This document shows, one piece after another, positions 1 to 8,887 of a stretch of DNA of 64,000 bases (position 1 is the first letter of the stretch; each line of letters opens with the position of its first letter). Both the position numbers and the translations under genes were made by a program. The notes under the pieces are model-generated. The model saw only the letters and a list, made by a program, of their open reading frames with translations. It was not told the DNA's origin and searched no databases. Origin of the DNA: Aurantiacibacter suaedae (GTDB lineage Bacteria > Pseudomonadota > Alphaproteobacteria > Sphingomonadales > Sphingomonadaceae); contig NZ_SKCG01000001.1 of the NCBI RefSeq assembly GCF_005434915.1, forward strand, positions 744,001 through 808,000. The letters are read 5' to 3'.

Positions 1-19
1 AACATGAAAGGAAGCAAGC

Positions 20-385
20 ATGGCTCTTTACGAGCACGTGTTTCTTGCGCGTCAGGATTTGAGCCAGTCTCAGGTCGATGCGCTTGCTGCCAGCGCCACG
101 GAAACCGTGGAAAAGATGGGCGGCAAGGTCGTGAAGACCGAGACCTGGGGCCTCAAGAGCCTCGCCTACAAGATCGACCGTAACCGCAAGGCGCACTTCG
201 TCATGCTTAACATCGATGGTCCGGGTGACCTCGTGGCTGAGCTGGAGCGCCAGAACAACATCAACGAAGACGTCATTCGCTGGCTCACCATCGCGGTTGA
301 GAACCACGAGGACGGCCCTTCGGTCATGATGCGCAAGAACGATCGCGAGCGTAAGCGCCGCGAAAGCCGGGAGGATCGTGACTGA
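20..385 (+). CDS. rpsF: 30S ribosomal protein S6
   Basis: Small-subunit ribosomal protein that binds next to S18 in the platform of the 30S subunit. The 121-residue product has the S6 fold signature: an N-terminal [11 protein letters not shown] strand, [10 protein letters not shown] at residues 43-52, and a central [10 protein letters not shown] strand. The C-terminus (about residues 104-121) is a highly charged Arg/Lys/Glu tail, common in alphaproteobacterial S6. A GGAAG-type ribosome binding site lies just before the ATG. The stop codon overlaps the rpsR start by one base (TGATG), and rplI follows, so this is the usual rpsF-rpsR-rplI operon. Its promoter lies outside the window. Confidence 0.97.
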   Translation: MALYEHVFLARQDLSQSQVDALAASATETVEKMGGKVVKTETWGLKSLAYKIDRNRKAHFVMLNIDGPGDLVAELERQNNINEDVIRWLTIAVENHEDGPSVMMRKNDRERKRRESREDRD

Positions 386-609
386 TGGCACGCCCGTTTT
401 ACCGCCGCCGCAAGTCCTGCCCGTTCGCGGCCAAGGACGCTCCGCAGATCGACTACAAGGACGTGCGCCTACTGCAGGGCTTCATGTCCGAGCGTGGCAA
501 GATCGTGCCTTCGCGCATCACCGCCGTTTCCGCCAAGAAGCAGCGTGAGCTGGCCAAAGCGATCAAGCGCGCCCGTCACCTGGGCCTGCTGCCCTACATC
601 GTGAAGTAA
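385..609 (+). CDS. rpsR: 30S ribosomal protein S18
   Basis: S18 pairs with S6 on the 30S platform. The product is 74 residues, the normal length. It carries the basic N-terminal [12 protein letters not shown] segment and the family core around residues 23-70, ending [14 protein letters not shown]. The start overlaps the rpsF stop by one base, which predicts translational coupling. rplI begins 13 bases after the stop, behind its own GGGAG ribosome binding site. Confidence 0.97.
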   Translation: MARPFYRRRKSCPFAAKDAPQIDYKDVRLLQGFMSERGKIVPSRITAVSAKKQRELAKAIKRARHLGLLPYIVK

Positions 610-622
610 GGGAGAACAGATC

Positions 623-1243
623 ATGGATATCATTCTCCTCGAACGCGTCGAAAAGCTCGGCCAGATCGGTGACATCGTCACCGTGCGTGACGGCTATGCC
701 CGCAACTTCCTCCTTCCGCAGAAGAAGGCGCTGCGCGCCAATGAAGCGAACAAGAAGGTGTTCGAAGCCAACCGTGAGCGTCTCGAAGCCGAAAACGCCG
801 AGAAGCGCACCGACGCTGAAAAGCAGGGCGAGAAGGTCAACGGCGAAGAGATCGTGCTGATCCGCTCGGCCTCGAACTCGGGCCAGCTTTATGGCTCGGT
901 CAACGTTCGCGACGTGGCTGCCGCGCTCAATGCCAAGGGCCACGCGGTCGACAAGCGTCAGGTCATCATGGGCGCGCCCATCAAGACCATCGGCATGTTC
1001 GACGTGACCATCACGCTGCACCCCGAGGTTTCGGTCATCGTGAAGGCGAACGTCGCGCGTTCGGAAGACGAAGCCGAACTGCAGAGCCAGGGCGTCGATG
1101 TCATCGCGCAGATGAACGAAGACGAACGCGGCGAGTCGGAAGGCTTCACCGAAGCGCTCGACCCGGATCGCGAACTCGGCGAACTGCCGAGCGCCGATGC
1201 TGGCGAAGAAGAAACCGCTGAAGAGGGCGAAGCCGAAGGCTGA
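623..1243 (+). CDS. rplI: 50S ribosomal protein L9 with long acidic tail
   Basis: L9 is a two-domain 23S rRNA-binding protein. The L9 signature covers residues 13-32 (GQIGDIV then DGYARNFLLP), followed by the long connecting helix and the C-terminal domain ending near residue 150. The protein is 206 residues, against roughly 150 for most L9 proteins. The extra ~55 residues are rich in Glu, Asp and Ala and end in a run of acidic residues. Such tails occur in sphingomonad L9; what they do is unknown. The gene is last in the rpsF-rpsR-rplI operon and is followed at once by a strong terminator. Confidence 0.96.
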   Translation: MDIILLERVEKLGQIGDIVTVRDGYARNFLLPQKKALRANEANKKVFEANRERLEAENAEKRTDAEKQGEKVNGEEIVLIRSASNSGQLYGSVNVRDVAAALNAKGHAVDKRQVIMGAPIKTIGMFDVTITLHPEVSVIVKANVARSEDEAELQSQGVDVIAQMNEDERGESEGFTEALDPDRELGELPSADAGEEETAEEGEAEG

Positions 1244-1260
1244 GCGCTCCGCTAGTGGAC

Positions 1261-1303
1261 AAAAAGGGGGCGTTGCCGATATTGGCAACGCCCCCTTTTT
1301 TGC
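1261..1303 (+). terminator. Rho-independent terminator of the rpsF-rpsR-rplI operon
   Basis: A perfect 17-bp inverted repeat (1261-1277 with 1284-1300) encloses a 6-base loop. The G/C-rich stem is flanked by A5 on the left and T6 on the right. It lies 17 bases after the rplI stop. Because A-runs and T-runs are symmetric it may also act on minus-strand transcripts. Confidence 0.93.
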
Positions 1304-1324
1304 GGCCATTGGGGTGAGTGGACG

Positions 1325-1462
1325 CTATCCCTCCATTTGGCCCGAGACAGGCTCCTGCCTGTTGGCTTCGCGATCCTCATCGGGGATGAAGATGCCGCGC
1401 TGGCGTTTTTCGGCACGCTCGGCGGGCTCTCGTTGAGGACGATCGATCAACTCGTATTCCAT
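1325..1462 (-). CDS. Small charged protein of unknown function (45 residues)
   Basis: A short frame on the minus strand encoding 45 residues that begin MEYELIDRPQREPAERAEK and end GQMEG. A good ribosome binding site (GGAGAG) sits 5 bases before the ATG. The product is very hydrophilic, with many Arg, Glu and Gln, and has no membrane segment or signal peptide. It lies about 107 bases downstream of the alpha/beta hydrolase gene on the same strand and converges on the rplI terminator, whose stem could also end this transcript. I do not recognise the family. The ribosome binding site and codon pattern support a real gene, but it could be chance. Confidence 0.5.
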   Translation of the reverse strand: MEYELIDRPQREPAERAEKRQRGIFIPDEDREANRQEPVSGQMEG

Positions 1463-1569
1463 CGCATCTCTCCTGCTTGTTCTATTGAGAGAGAAACCAC
1501 GGTCGAGGCGAGCGGGTTCCTGCCCCCGGCGACGAACCGGTGCAAATTTGCGCCATACCCGCCAAGTGC

Positions 1570-2328
1570 CTAGCTTTTCGTCAGAAATTCCCGAATTGCG
1601 ACACCCAATTCAGCTTCGGTCACGCTGCTCATATGTGTGCCCGGAATGGTCACGTGGCGCGCATCGGTCAGCGCCTCTGCAAGCTTCTCGCTCGATCCAT
1701 TATCGCCATCCTTGTCACCGCAGATGACGGCAGTGGGTATCGTGACCTCCGCAAGGTCGGAGACCGCAATATCGTCCACCGCCTGCAGCAACAGCCGCGC
1801 CGCCACCCGGTCGACCTTCATCTGCTTCATGAACGCAACCGCCATGAACGCCCCATCCTCGCGCTTCACTTCGTCGAACCGGTCGATTGCGTCGATGAAG
1901 AAAGCGCTGCGCCGTTCCCAGCCTGAAAGCCCCTCCAACCCCATTCCGCACAGCGCAAGCCGCCGCGGCCTGAGCCCAGCAATAACGCCGCTCGCCGCAG
2001 TACGCGCGCCGAGCGAAAAGCCGACAAGGTCATAGTCGACCAGGCCCAGTTCAGCGACCACCGCCGCCAAATCCTGCGTCAGCACGCCTTGCGGATAGGA
2101 TGCAGGATCGTGCGGCGCCGCACTTTCACCGTGCGCGCGCAGGTCGGGCATCAGACATTCGAACCCGGCCTCGGCCAGCAGAGCCGCATGACCGAAACGG
2201 ATCCAGTTCATCTGTGCGGAAGAAAACAGCCCGTGCAACAGCAGCACCGGTCTGCCCTCGCCCAGGCGGTGAATGGCCAGCGGGGTGCCGTCGAAGCTGC
2301 TGATCGTTTCGGTTTGGAGATCGCTCAT
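1570..2328 (-). CDS. Alpha/beta-fold hydrolase
   Basis: Probable serine hydrolase of about 252 residues. It shows the oxyanion-hole motif LLHG (residues 30-33), the nucleophile elbow GFSLG (103-107, Ser105), a late acid region ICGDKDGDN and the catalytic-His region IPGTHMSS near the C-terminus, so the triad appears complete. No signal peptide is visible, so it is probably cytoplasmic. The substrate cannot be told from sequence. The start at MSDLQTE was chosen because the conserved beta-strand begins soon after; an upstream in-frame start at 2394 would add 22 residues and run nearer the divergent efflux gene. Confidence 0.85.
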   Translation of the reverse strand: MSDLQTETISSFDGTPLAIHRLGEGRPVLLLHGLFSSAQMNWIRFGHAALLAEAGFECLMPDLRAHGESAAPHDPASYPQGVLTQDLAAVVAELGLVDYDLVGFSLGARTAASGVIAGLRPRRLALCGMGLEGLSGWERRSAFFIDAIDRFDEVKREDGAFMAVAFMKQMKVDRVAARLLLQAVDDIAVSDLAEVTIPTAVICGDKDGDNGSSEKLAEALTDARHVTIPGTHMSSVTEAELGVAIREFLTKS

Positions 2329-2441
2329 AAGCCCAGCGGTGGCAGGCTGTTTGCGATTGCGCAAGGCCGCTCTGGTCCAGGTTGCTAAGTGCAACGCACC
2401 GACCTAGATGGGGCGAACCAAGTGCAGGATTTGTTGCCGTA

Positions 2442-3548
2442 ATGTCAGACTTCCCTGATCCCGCGCCGGGCCGCGAGCCTGGAACAGACAGCCCCAACGC
2501 CGACCCAGCCCGCTCCGATCAGCAGCCACCCAAGCGCCTACTTGGCCGCCTTGCACTGATGGTATCGCTGCCGATTGCCCTGATCGTGGCCGGTTTCATC
2601 TACTGGCAGAGCTTGCAGGGCAAGATCAGCACCGACAACGCCTATGTAAAGCAGGATATGGTCGCCGTCAGCGCCGAGGTCGGCGGGCGCATCGTTAAGG
2701 TGATGGTGGCGGAAGGCGACCAGGTGGAGGCCGGGCAGCTGCTGTTCCAGATCGACCCCGAGCCTTACGAATTGCAAATCCAGCAAGCCAATGCCGCAAT
2801 CGCAGGCGCGCAGGCCAATCTCACGACGCTGCAAAACGACACCGACCTTACCGGCGTCGATATTGCCGCCGCGCGCGAAGACATCGCTTTTGCCGAGAGT
2901 CTCTTCGAGCGTCAGCGCCAATTGTGGGAGCGTGGCTTCACCACCAAGGCCGACTACGACGCCGCCCAGCACGCGGTCACGCAGGCACGCGAAGCGCTGC
3001 GGCAAGCTGAGGCCCGCCAGCGCGAGGCCCGCGCCCGGCTTTCCAACGGAAGCGCCGTCCCGGGCGTGAACCCGCAGATCGCAGCCGGTGAAGCCCAGCG
3101 CGCCAGCGCCCAGCTCGACCTGCGCCGCACAGAAGTCCATGCCCCCGCTGCGGGCCGCGTGGCCGAGGCAGACCGGCTTCAGGTTGGCCAGCAGGTGCTG
3201 CCCAACCTGCCCGTGCTCACTCTGGTCGAGGAACAGACCACCTACGTCGAGGCCAATTTCAAGGAAACCGATCTTGACGATATGGACGTGGGCCAGCGGG
3301 CCGAAATGCGCTTCGATGCCTTCCCTGGCGTGGTGCTGAAGGGCCACGTTGCCTTGATCGGTGCGGGCACCGGCAGCGAGTTTTCGGTGCTGCCGGCGCA
3401 GAACGCCAGCGGAAACTGGGTCAAGGTGACGCAGCGCATACCGGTGCGGATCGCGGTCGACGACAAGAGCCCGCGCCCGCTGATCGCGGGACTCTCGACC
3501 GAGGTGACGGTGTTCACTGAAGCGAGCTCGGCCCAAGAGGCTGAGTAG
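2442..3548 (+). CDS. HlyD/EmrA-family periplasmic adaptor of a multidrug efflux pump
   Basis: Membrane fusion protein that would bridge an inner-membrane MFS pump and an outer-membrane channel. The 368-residue product has a short cytoplasmic tail, one transmembrane segment at about residues 36-56, a split lipoyl/barrel domain and a helical hairpin rich in Ala, Gln and Arg (about 105-205). EmrA-type motifs are present: VEANFKETDL in the barrel and NWVKVTQRIPVRI near the end. The ATG at 2442 was preferred to one 60 bases upstream because the latter lies in the divergent promoter region. The stop is followed one base later by the transporter start, so the pair is an operon. Confidence 0.9.
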   Translation: MSDFPDPAPGREPGTDSPNADPARSDQQPPKRLLGRLALMVSLPIALIVAGFIYWQSLQGKISTDNAYVKQDMVAVSAEVGGRIVKVMVAEGDQVEAGQLLFQIDPEPYELQIQQANAAIAGAQANLTTLQNDTDLTGVDIAAAREDIAFAESLFERQRQLWERGFTTKADYDAAQHAVTQAREALRQAEARQREARARLSNGSAVPGVNPQIAAGEAQRASAQLDLRRTEVHAPAAGRVAEADRLQVGQQVLPNLPVLTLVEEQTTYVEANFKETDLDDMDVGQRAEMRFDAFPGVVLKGHVALIGAGTGSEFSVLPAQNASGNWVKVTQRIPVRIAVDDKSPRPLIAGLSTEVTVFTEASSAQEAE

Positions 3549-3549
3549 G

Positions 3550-5127
3550 ATGGCAAGCGTCGCCGGGCGCGGCAGTGGTAAGGGTCTGGCGGGCTCCCCC
3601 GCTCCCACCACCGCGCCTGCCGACGTTGCCCAGCTGCCGGTCCGCAACCACCTGTTGTTGATCGTCGGGGTGATGATCGCCTCGCTGTTGCAGGTGCTCG
3701 ACGTGACCATTGCCAATGTGGCGATCCCGCACATGCGCGCCTCGCTCAGCGCAACGCCCGATACCATCAGCTGGGTGCTCACCAGCTATATCATTGCCAG
3801 TGCCGTGGCCTTGCCGATCACCGGCTGGCTGGCCGACCGGATCGGCTCGCGGCGGCTGTTCCTGATCTCGGTGGTGATCTTCGTGCTTGCCTCGATGCTG
3901 TGCGGGATCGCGCAGAACCTTGAACAGATGGTGCTGTTCCGCGCTCTCCAAGGCTGCGGCGGCGCCTTTATCGCGCCGCTGAGCCAGAGCGCGCTGCTCG
4001 ACACCACGCGGCCCAGCAAGCAACCGCAGATCATCGCTTTATGGGGCATGGGGGTGATCGTGGGGCCGATTATCGGCCCGGTGCTCGGCGGGTGGCTGAC
4101 CGAGATCGCCAACTGGCGCTGGGTGTTCTTCGTCAATGTGCCGTTCGGCATCATCTGCATCATCATCCTCTTGGCCGAGCTGCCGAGCCGCGAAATCCGC
4201 CACCGCCGGTTCGACCTGTTCGGCTTTGCCATGGTGGCGCTGGCGCTGGCCTCGCTTCAGCTCCTGTTAGACCGCGGAAATACGGTGGACTGGTTCGATT
4301 CGGCCGAGACCTTCATCTATATCGGTCTGATGCTGACCGGTGCATGGATCGGCGTGATCCACCTCTCGACAGCGCCGGGTCCACTGTTCGACCGCCGACT
4401 GTTCGCCAATGCCAACTTCGTGATCGCGGCCATATTCCTGTTCATCGTCGGCGTGGCCATGTTTGCCACCATCGCGATTCTGCCGCCGATGCTGCAAGGG
4501 CTGTTCGGCTATGACGTGATCGATACCGGCCTGGTGCTGATGCCGCGCGGCGTGGGCGTCCTCATCACGATGCAGCTATCGGGGCTGCTGCTGAAGAAGG
4601 GCGTCGATGCGCGCTGGCAGGTCGCCTTCGGGTTCATCATCACCTTCTGGTCGCTGCACGAGATGGGCGGGTGGACACTCGACATCGCGCGCTGGGATTT
4701 CATGATCACCGGCTTCATCCAGGGTCTGGGGATCGGCTTCGTGTTCATTCCGCTGAACACCACGGCCTTTGCCACCCTGCCGCCCGAACTGCGCACCGAC
4801 GGCTCAAGCCTGCTCAACCTCTCGCGCTCGGTCGGCTCGTCGGTGGGCATTTCGGTGGTGATGACGCTCGCGGCGAACGAGACGCAGCGCAATCATGCCG
4901 AACTCGCCGCGCACATCACGCCGGAAGTGACATCGGCGCTCGATATTTCCAGCCTCGAAAGATACCAGCAATACGGCCAGGCCGGGCTGGCCATTGTCGA
5001 CGCCGAGGTGACGCGGCAGGCGATGATGATCGCCTATCTCAACGACTTCCGCCTGATGAGCTGGCTGTGCCTGGCCGCCGTGCCGCTGGTGCTCTTTATG
5101 CGCAAATCACCGCGCTACGGTGGCTAG
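3550..5127 (+). CDS. DHA2-family (EmrB/QacA type) MFS multidrug transporter
   Basis: Proton-driven drug exporter of the 14-helix DHA2 family, 525 residues. Seen in sequence: LQVLDVTIANVAIPHM in helix 1, the MFS motif A region GWLADRIGSRR after helix 2, and the GVIVGPIIGPVLGGWL motif C region typical of antiporters, followed by many hydrophobic spans to the C-terminus. It starts one base after the adaptor gene and completes an EmrAB-like pair. No outer-membrane channel or regulator is adjacent, so TolC and control must lie elsewhere. The substrate is unknown. The end overlaps the convergent DUF4336 gene by four bases. Confidence 0.92.
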   Translation: MASVAGRGSGKGLAGSPAPTTAPADVAQLPVRNHLLLIVGVMIASLLQVLDVTIANVAIPHMRASLSATPDTISWVLTSYIIASAVALPITGWLADRIGSRRLFLISVVIFVLASMLCGIAQNLEQMVLFRALQGCGGAFIAPLSQSALLDTTRPSKQPQIIALWGMGVIVGPIIGPVLGGWLTEIANWRWVFFVNVPFGIICIIILLAELPSREIRHRRFDLFGFAMVALALASLQLLLDRGNTVDWFDSAETFIYIGLMLTGAWIGVIHLSTAPGPLFDRRLFANANFVIAAIFLFIVGVAMFATIAILPPMLQGLFGYDVIDTGLVLMPRGVGVLITMQLSGLLLKKGVDARWQVAFGFIITFWSLHEMGGWTLDIARWDFMITGFIQGLGIGFVFIPLNTTAFATLPPELRTDGSSLLNLSRSVGSSVGISVVMTLAANETQRNHAELAAHITPEVTSALDISSLERYQQYGQAGLAIVDAEVTRQAMMIAYLNDFRLMSWLCLAAVPLVLFMRKSPRYGG

Positions 5128-5867
5128 GTCGCCCAGCGAAAGGCCCGCTTGAGTGCGGCGGGAACGTCCTCGGTGATCGGCTTGCCGTGCGTCATGGTAA
5201 CGCGCTCGATCGGCCATGCGAGCATCTTCGCCACCTGCTCGCGCACTTCGCGCATCTTCGGGCGGAAGGTCAGGCGCGCATCGTAAGGCAGGCTGCCGTT
5301 GGCGCGGAACAGCTGGATCGCCCAGCGTTGCAGCGGGTTTTTTACACGCTTGGGTTCGAAGTTCTCGATCAGGTCGACCAGCACCAGGAGCCGTGCCGAC
5401 TTCACGAAAAACACCGCCTCGCTGAAGCTGGTGCCGGGGACCAACAGCCAGTCGATCTCATCGGACCAAGGGAAGCGCGTGCCGTCTTCGAGCTTGGTGT
5501 CGATGCGGAACGGGCGCTTGGCCTTCACGTCGAGATCGGGGACGGCGAGGCTTTGGGCCTCGGGGAAACGTTCGATCCAGTCGGCCATGAACCAGTAGTG
5601 GATCGAGTTGGGCGCGACCAGCCAACGCACCTCGCCCAGCTGCTCGATGGCGGCGAACAGCGCCTTATTGGGCGCGATGGGAGAGTGCAGCCACAGCCCG
5701 CCATCGGCGAGCCGGACCACGGTCATGCGAGTGGGAAAGGGTACCTTGAACGGGCCCAGATCCATGTGGATTTCCGGCCCGTCGACGATCCACACGTTCT
5801 CGCCAAACGGCTTCGGTTCGTTAAGCGGCGCATATTCGACATAGGCGCCCTTATGCTCGGTGCTCAT
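5124..5867 (-). CDS. DUF4336 domain-containing protein
   Basis: A 247-residue protein matching the DUF4336 family, which has a metallo-beta-lactamase-like fold but a poorly kept metal site. Family-type segments are TRMTVVRLADGGLWLHSPI (about 46-64), APNSIHYWFMADWIERFPEA, and LVLVDLIENFEP. The histidine in NSIHYWF replaces part of the usual HxHxDH cluster, so hydrolase activity is uncertain. There is no signal peptide. It converges on the efflux transporter and lies 117 bases downstream of asd on the same strand. The biological role is unknown. Confidence 0.82.
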   Translation of the reverse strand: MSTEHKGAYVEYAPLNEPKPFGENVWIVDGPEIHMDLGPFKVPFPTRMTVVRLADGGLWLHSPIAPNKALFAAIEQLGEVRWLVAPNSIHYWFMADWIERFPEAQSLAVPDLDVKAKRPFRIDTKLEDGTRFPWSDEIDWLLVPGTSFSEAVFFVKSARLLVLVDLIENFEPKRVKNPLQRWAIQLFRANGSLPYDARLTFRPKMREVREQVAKMLAWPIERVTMTHGKPITEDVPAALKRAFRWAT

Positions 5868-5984
5868 CCGGTTCTCCTTCGCGACATATTGTTGCCGGTG
5901 CCTGTTACACAGAAGGATTGCCCGACCAAGTCACCCGCCGCGCCGGAGCTCGAAAGCCAGCGCCGCGGCGGGTTGTGGGCCTCG

Positions 5985-7010
5985 TCAGCCCTTCTTGAGC
6001 TGCGTGCGGCCAAGCAGCTCGGCGATCTGCACCGCGTTCAGCGCGGCGCCCTTGCGCAGGTTGTCCGACACGCACCAGATCTGCAGGCCGTTGTCGACGG
6101 TCGGGTCTTCGCGCACGCGGCTGACGAAGGTCGCATAGTCGCCCGCGCATTCGACCGGGGTGACGTATCCGCCGTCCTCGCGCTTGTCGACGAGCATCAC
6201 GCCCGGCGCCTCGCGCAGGATTTTCTGCGCCTGCTTGGCGCTGATCTCGTTCTCGAACTCGATGTTGATCGCTTCCGAGTGGCCGACGAACACCGGCACG
6301 CGCACGCAGGTGGCCGCCATCTTCACCTTCGGATCGAGGATTTTCTTGGTCTCGACCACCATCTTCCACTCTTCCTTGGTCGAGCCGTCATCCATGAACA
6401 CGTCGATGTGCGGGATGACGTTGAAGGCGATCTGCTTGGTGAACTTGCGCGGCTCGACCGGATCGTTGACGAAGATCGCACGGCTCTGTTCGAACAGCTC
6501 GTCCATGCCTTCCTTGCCTGCGCCGGAAACCGACTGATAGGTGCTCACCACCACGCGCTTGATCTTGGCGGCATCGTGCAGCGGCTTCAGCGCCACCACC
6601 AGCTGCGCGGTCGAGCAGTTGGGGTTGGCGATGATGTTCTTGTTCTTGTAGCCCTCGATCGCCTCGGGGTTCACCTCGGGCACGATCAGCGGCACGTCGG
6701 GGTCCATGCGGAACAGCGACGAGTTGTCGATCACCACGCAGCCGGCTGCGGCGGCCTTGGGGGCATATTCCTTGGTCGGGCCGCTGCCCGCCGCGAACAG
6801 AGCGATGTCCCAGCCGGTAAAGTCGAAATGTTCGAGGTTCTTGCACTTGAGCATCTTGCCGGTGTCGCCCAGCTCGATCTCGGTCCCCTGGCTGCGCGAA
6901 GAGGCAACTGCGGCAATCTCGTCAATCGGAAATTCGCGCTCTGCAAGAATGGCGAGCATCTCGCGCCCGACATTGCCCGTCGCTCCGACCACAACCACAC
7001 GATAACCCAT
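5985..7010 (-). CDS. asd: Aspartate-semialdehyde dehydrogenase
   Basis: Reduces aspartyl phosphate to aspartate semialdehyde with NADPH, the branch point to lysine/diaminopimelate, threonine and methionine. The 341-residue length is normal. The N-terminal Rossmann motif is VVVGATGNVGREML (residues 6-19), the catalytic cysteine is in NPNCSTAQL (Cys132), and the C-terminal dimer domain includes SETD-type segments before LRKGAALNAVQIAELL. The gene stands alone between a DUF4336 gene and a small membrane-protein gene on the same strand. Confidence 0.96.
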   Translation of the reverse strand: MGYRVVVVGATGNVGREMLAILAEREFPIDEIAAVASSRSQGTEIELGDTGKMLKCKNLEHFDFTGWDIALFAAGSGPTKEYAPKAAAAGCVVIDNSSLFRMDPDVPLIVPEVNPEAIEGYKNKNIIANPNCSTAQLVVALKPLHDAAKIKRVVVSTYQSVSGAGKEGMDELFEQSRAIFVNDPVEPRKFTKQIAFNVIPHIDVFMDDGSTKEEWKMVVETKKILDPKVKMAATCVRVPVFVGHSEAINIEFENEISAKQAQKILREAPGVMLVDKREDGGYVTPVECAGDYATFVSRVREDPTVDNGLQIWCVSDNLRKGAALNAVQIAELLGRTQLKKG

Positions 7011-7076
7011 TCTTACATTCCCTTCATTGTCGGCCGATCCTTCCCGGATGCGGCCTGTAAAATTCGTTGCGTGGGG

Positions 7077-7313
7077 CTAGACCAGCCCCGTGAGATAGGC
7101 GACCAGCATCACCGTACCTGGCAGCGCACCGATCAGCCCCACCATGGCCATGGCGCGGTTGCCAGCACGCCGGTGGATCGCGATCCAGTTGACCAGCGCG
7201 AATATCAGCAAGAAAACGAAGCTCGCCCCTTCGACCAGCTGCTCAATCCCGCCAAACGCACGGTGCTGGCCGGACGCGGCTGAGACCGCAGACGGTGAGG
7301 AACTCGACAACAT
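7077..7313 (-). CDS. Small membrane protein of unknown function
   Basis: A 78-residue protein with two predicted transmembrane segments: about residues 30-48 (GASFVFLLIFALVNWIAIH) and about 55-76 (AMVGLIGALPGTVMLVAYL). The N-terminal ~20 residues are Ser/Ala-rich and the true start could be further in. It begins directly after the terminator that closes the rplS operon and is followed by asd 66 bases later. I do not recognise the family; the location suggests its own promoter inside or after the terminator region, or readthrough. Confidence 0.6.
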   Translation of the reverse strand: MLSSSSPSAVSAASGQHRAFGGIEQLVEGASFVFLLIFALVNWIAIHRRAGNRAMAMVGLIGALPGTVMLVAYLTGLV

Positions 7314-7335
7314 TACAAACCTTGAAGACGCAAAA

Positions 7336-7377
7336 CGAAAAGGGGCGCCCTGACCGATCCTGCCAGGGCGCCCCTTC
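7336..7377 (-). terminator. Terminator after rplS
   Basis: A perfect 13-bp inverted repeat (7340-7352 with 7364-7376, core AGGGGCGCCCTG) with an 11-base loop. On the minus strand the stem is followed by TTTTCG. It ends the ffh-rpsP-rimM-trmD-rplS transcript. Confidence 0.85.
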
Positions 7378-7409
7378 GTCGAACTTGGGTGATTTTCGGA
7401 AGGACGGCC

Positions 7410-7781
7410 TTACTGGCCGACATTCTCCCGACGCTCGGCGATGCGGGCGCGCTTGCCGGTACGGCCGCGCAGATAGTAGAGTTTGGCCCGCCGCACGACA
7501 CCGCGACGGACCACGGTAATCGAATCGATGTTGGGGCTGTAGAGCGGGAACACACGCTCCACACCTTCGCCGAAGCTGAGCTTGCGGACGGTGAAATTGC
7601 TGTTGATCGAACGATTCGAACGGGCGATTACGACGCCCTCGAAGTTCTGCACGCGGCTGCGCGTACCTTCGATAACCTTCACGCCGACACGCACGGTGTC
7701 ACCAGCGCGGAATTCGGGGATTTCCTTCCCCTCGGTGAGAGCGGCAATGTTTTCCGCTTCCAGTTCCTGAATAAGACCCAT
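7410..7781 (-). CDS. rplS: 50S ribosomal protein L19
   Basis: L19 sits at the 30S-50S interface. The 123-residue product begins [12 protein letters not shown] and carries the family core: [30 protein letters not shown], and the strongly conserved [17 protein letters not shown] followed by [18 protein letters not shown]. The open frame extends 240 bases further upstream, but that part overlaps trmD and does not resemble L19. The start used lies four bases after the trmD stop, the usual trmD-rplS arrangement. Confidence 0.96.
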   Translation of the reverse strand: MGLIQELEAENIAALTEGKEIPEFRAGDTVRVGVKVIEGTRSRVQNFEGVVIARSNRSINSNFTVRKLSFGEGVERVFPLYSPNIDSITVVRRGVVRRAKLYYLRGRTGKRARIAERRENVGQ

Positions 7782-7785
7782 GGTC

Positions 7786-8517
7786 TCAATCCTTATTTTC
7801 ACGCCGCGCACCAGAGGCAGACAGACCCGGATCGCCCCCATGGCGTTCCCAAAGGTCCGGCCTGCGTAGCCGTGTGGTATCTTCGGCCATGTGCTTTCGC
7901 CATGCCTCGATCCTCGCATGATCCCCCGATCGCAGCACTTCAGGGATCGTGCGCCCTTCCCATTCATAAGGTCGGGTATATTGCGGGTATTCGAGAAGGC
8001 CGCTTTCGAAGCTCTCGTCATCTCCGCTAGAAGGCGCGCCCATTACGCCGGGAAGCAGGCGAATGCAAGCATCGAGTATGGCAATCGCGGCGGTTTCTCC
8101 GCCCGAGAGCACGATGTCGGCAAGGCTCACCTCCTCAATGGCGGGGCGCGCTTCGAACAGGCGCTCGTCAAAGCCCTCGAACCGGCCGCAGATCAGGGTG
8201 ACGCCTGGCCCTTGCGCGATGGCGCGGATACGCTCCTGCGTGATCGGCTTTCCGCGCGGGGTCATGGCGAGGATGGGGCGCGCATCGGCGACGGAATCGA
8301 GCGCCCGCGCCATAACATCGGCCTTCAGCACCATCCCCGCCCCACCGCCTGCGGGCGTGTCATCGACAGTGCGGTGCTTGTCTTGCGCAAAATCGCGGAT
8401 CTGCACGGTCTGGCAGGTCCAGTCGCCGCGCTCCAGCGCGCGCCCGGCCAGCGACAGGCCGAGCGGACCGGGGAACATGTCGGGGTACAGCGTAAGGACG
8501 GTCGCGGCGAAGGTCAT
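7786..8517 (-). CDS. trmD: tRNA (guanine37-N1)-methyltransferase
   Basis: Methylates G37 beside the anticodon, preventing +1 frameshifting; a SPOUT-class trefoil-knot enzyme. The 243-residue protein has the [10 protein letters not shown] segment, [12 protein letters not shown], the knot region [12 protein letters not shown] and the C-terminal [10 protein letters not shown] motif. The start overlaps the stop of the upstream membrane-protein gene in an ATGA arrangement, and rplS follows four bases after the stop. Confidence 0.96.
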   Translation of the reverse strand: MTFAATVLTLYPDMFPGPLGLSLAGRALERGDWTCQTVQIRDFAQDKHRTVDDTPAGGGAGMVLKADVMARALDSVADARPILAMTPRGKPITQERIRAIAQGPGVTLICGRFEGFDERLFEARPAIEEVSLADIVLSGGETAAIAILDACIRLLPGVMGAPSSGDDESFESGLLEYPQYTRPYEWEGRTIPEVLRSGDHARIEAWRKHMAEDTTRLRRPDLWERHGGDPGLSASGARRENKD

Positions 8518-8840
8518 TCGGCGGCCTTCTCAGCCCGGTTGCGCGCGAAAGCATCGGCAATCATGCCCACGCCGAGTCCGGTGATGAAGGTCACCACTCC
8601 AAGCACGAACATCACGATCGCCCACAGGGGTGCCGTGTTCTGGCACGGCTCGACCTTACAGCTCATGTCCTGCGTCAGCGCGATCCACCCCGCGAAGGCG
8701 AAGGAGCCCACCGCTACAGGTGCGGCGGCGATCAGGCCGTTGGTCACGCGCTTGTTGCCGGGCCGTATGGTGCCCAGACCAAAGCCGATGACGGCAGGAA
8801 CCGTGAGGGTGGCAACGAAAATGGAAAGCTCGACAATCAT
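8514..8840 (-). CDS. Small membrane protein inserted between rimM and trmD
   Basis: A 108-residue protein with three likely membrane segments: about residues 2-23, 33-54 and 73-97. A loop with two cysteines (SCKVEPC) lies between the second and third. It is translated in the same operon as rimM, trmD and rplS and overlaps the trmD start by four bases, so it is almost certainly expressed. In most bacteria rimM and trmD are adjacent; this gene is an addition. I do not recognise the family, and no function can be assigned beyond membrane location and co-expression with ribosome maturation genes. Confidence 0.75.
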   Translation of the reverse strand: MIVELSIFVATLTVPAVIGFGLGTIRPGNKRVTNGLIAAAPVAVGSFAFAGWIALTQDMSCKVEPCQNTAPLWAIVMFVLGVVTFITGLGVGMIADAFARNRAEKAAE

Positions 8841-8887
8841 GCCGCTGCGCTAGCCCCGACTGGTGGGCCGCGCAATCGCGGGAAGCG

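Noticed and set aside
4671-7283. 870-residue plus-strand frame
   Set aside because: It is antisense to the DUF4336 and asd genes and overlaps the efflux transporter in another frame; its sequence is low-complexity Arg/Ala/His as expected from GC-rich shadows.
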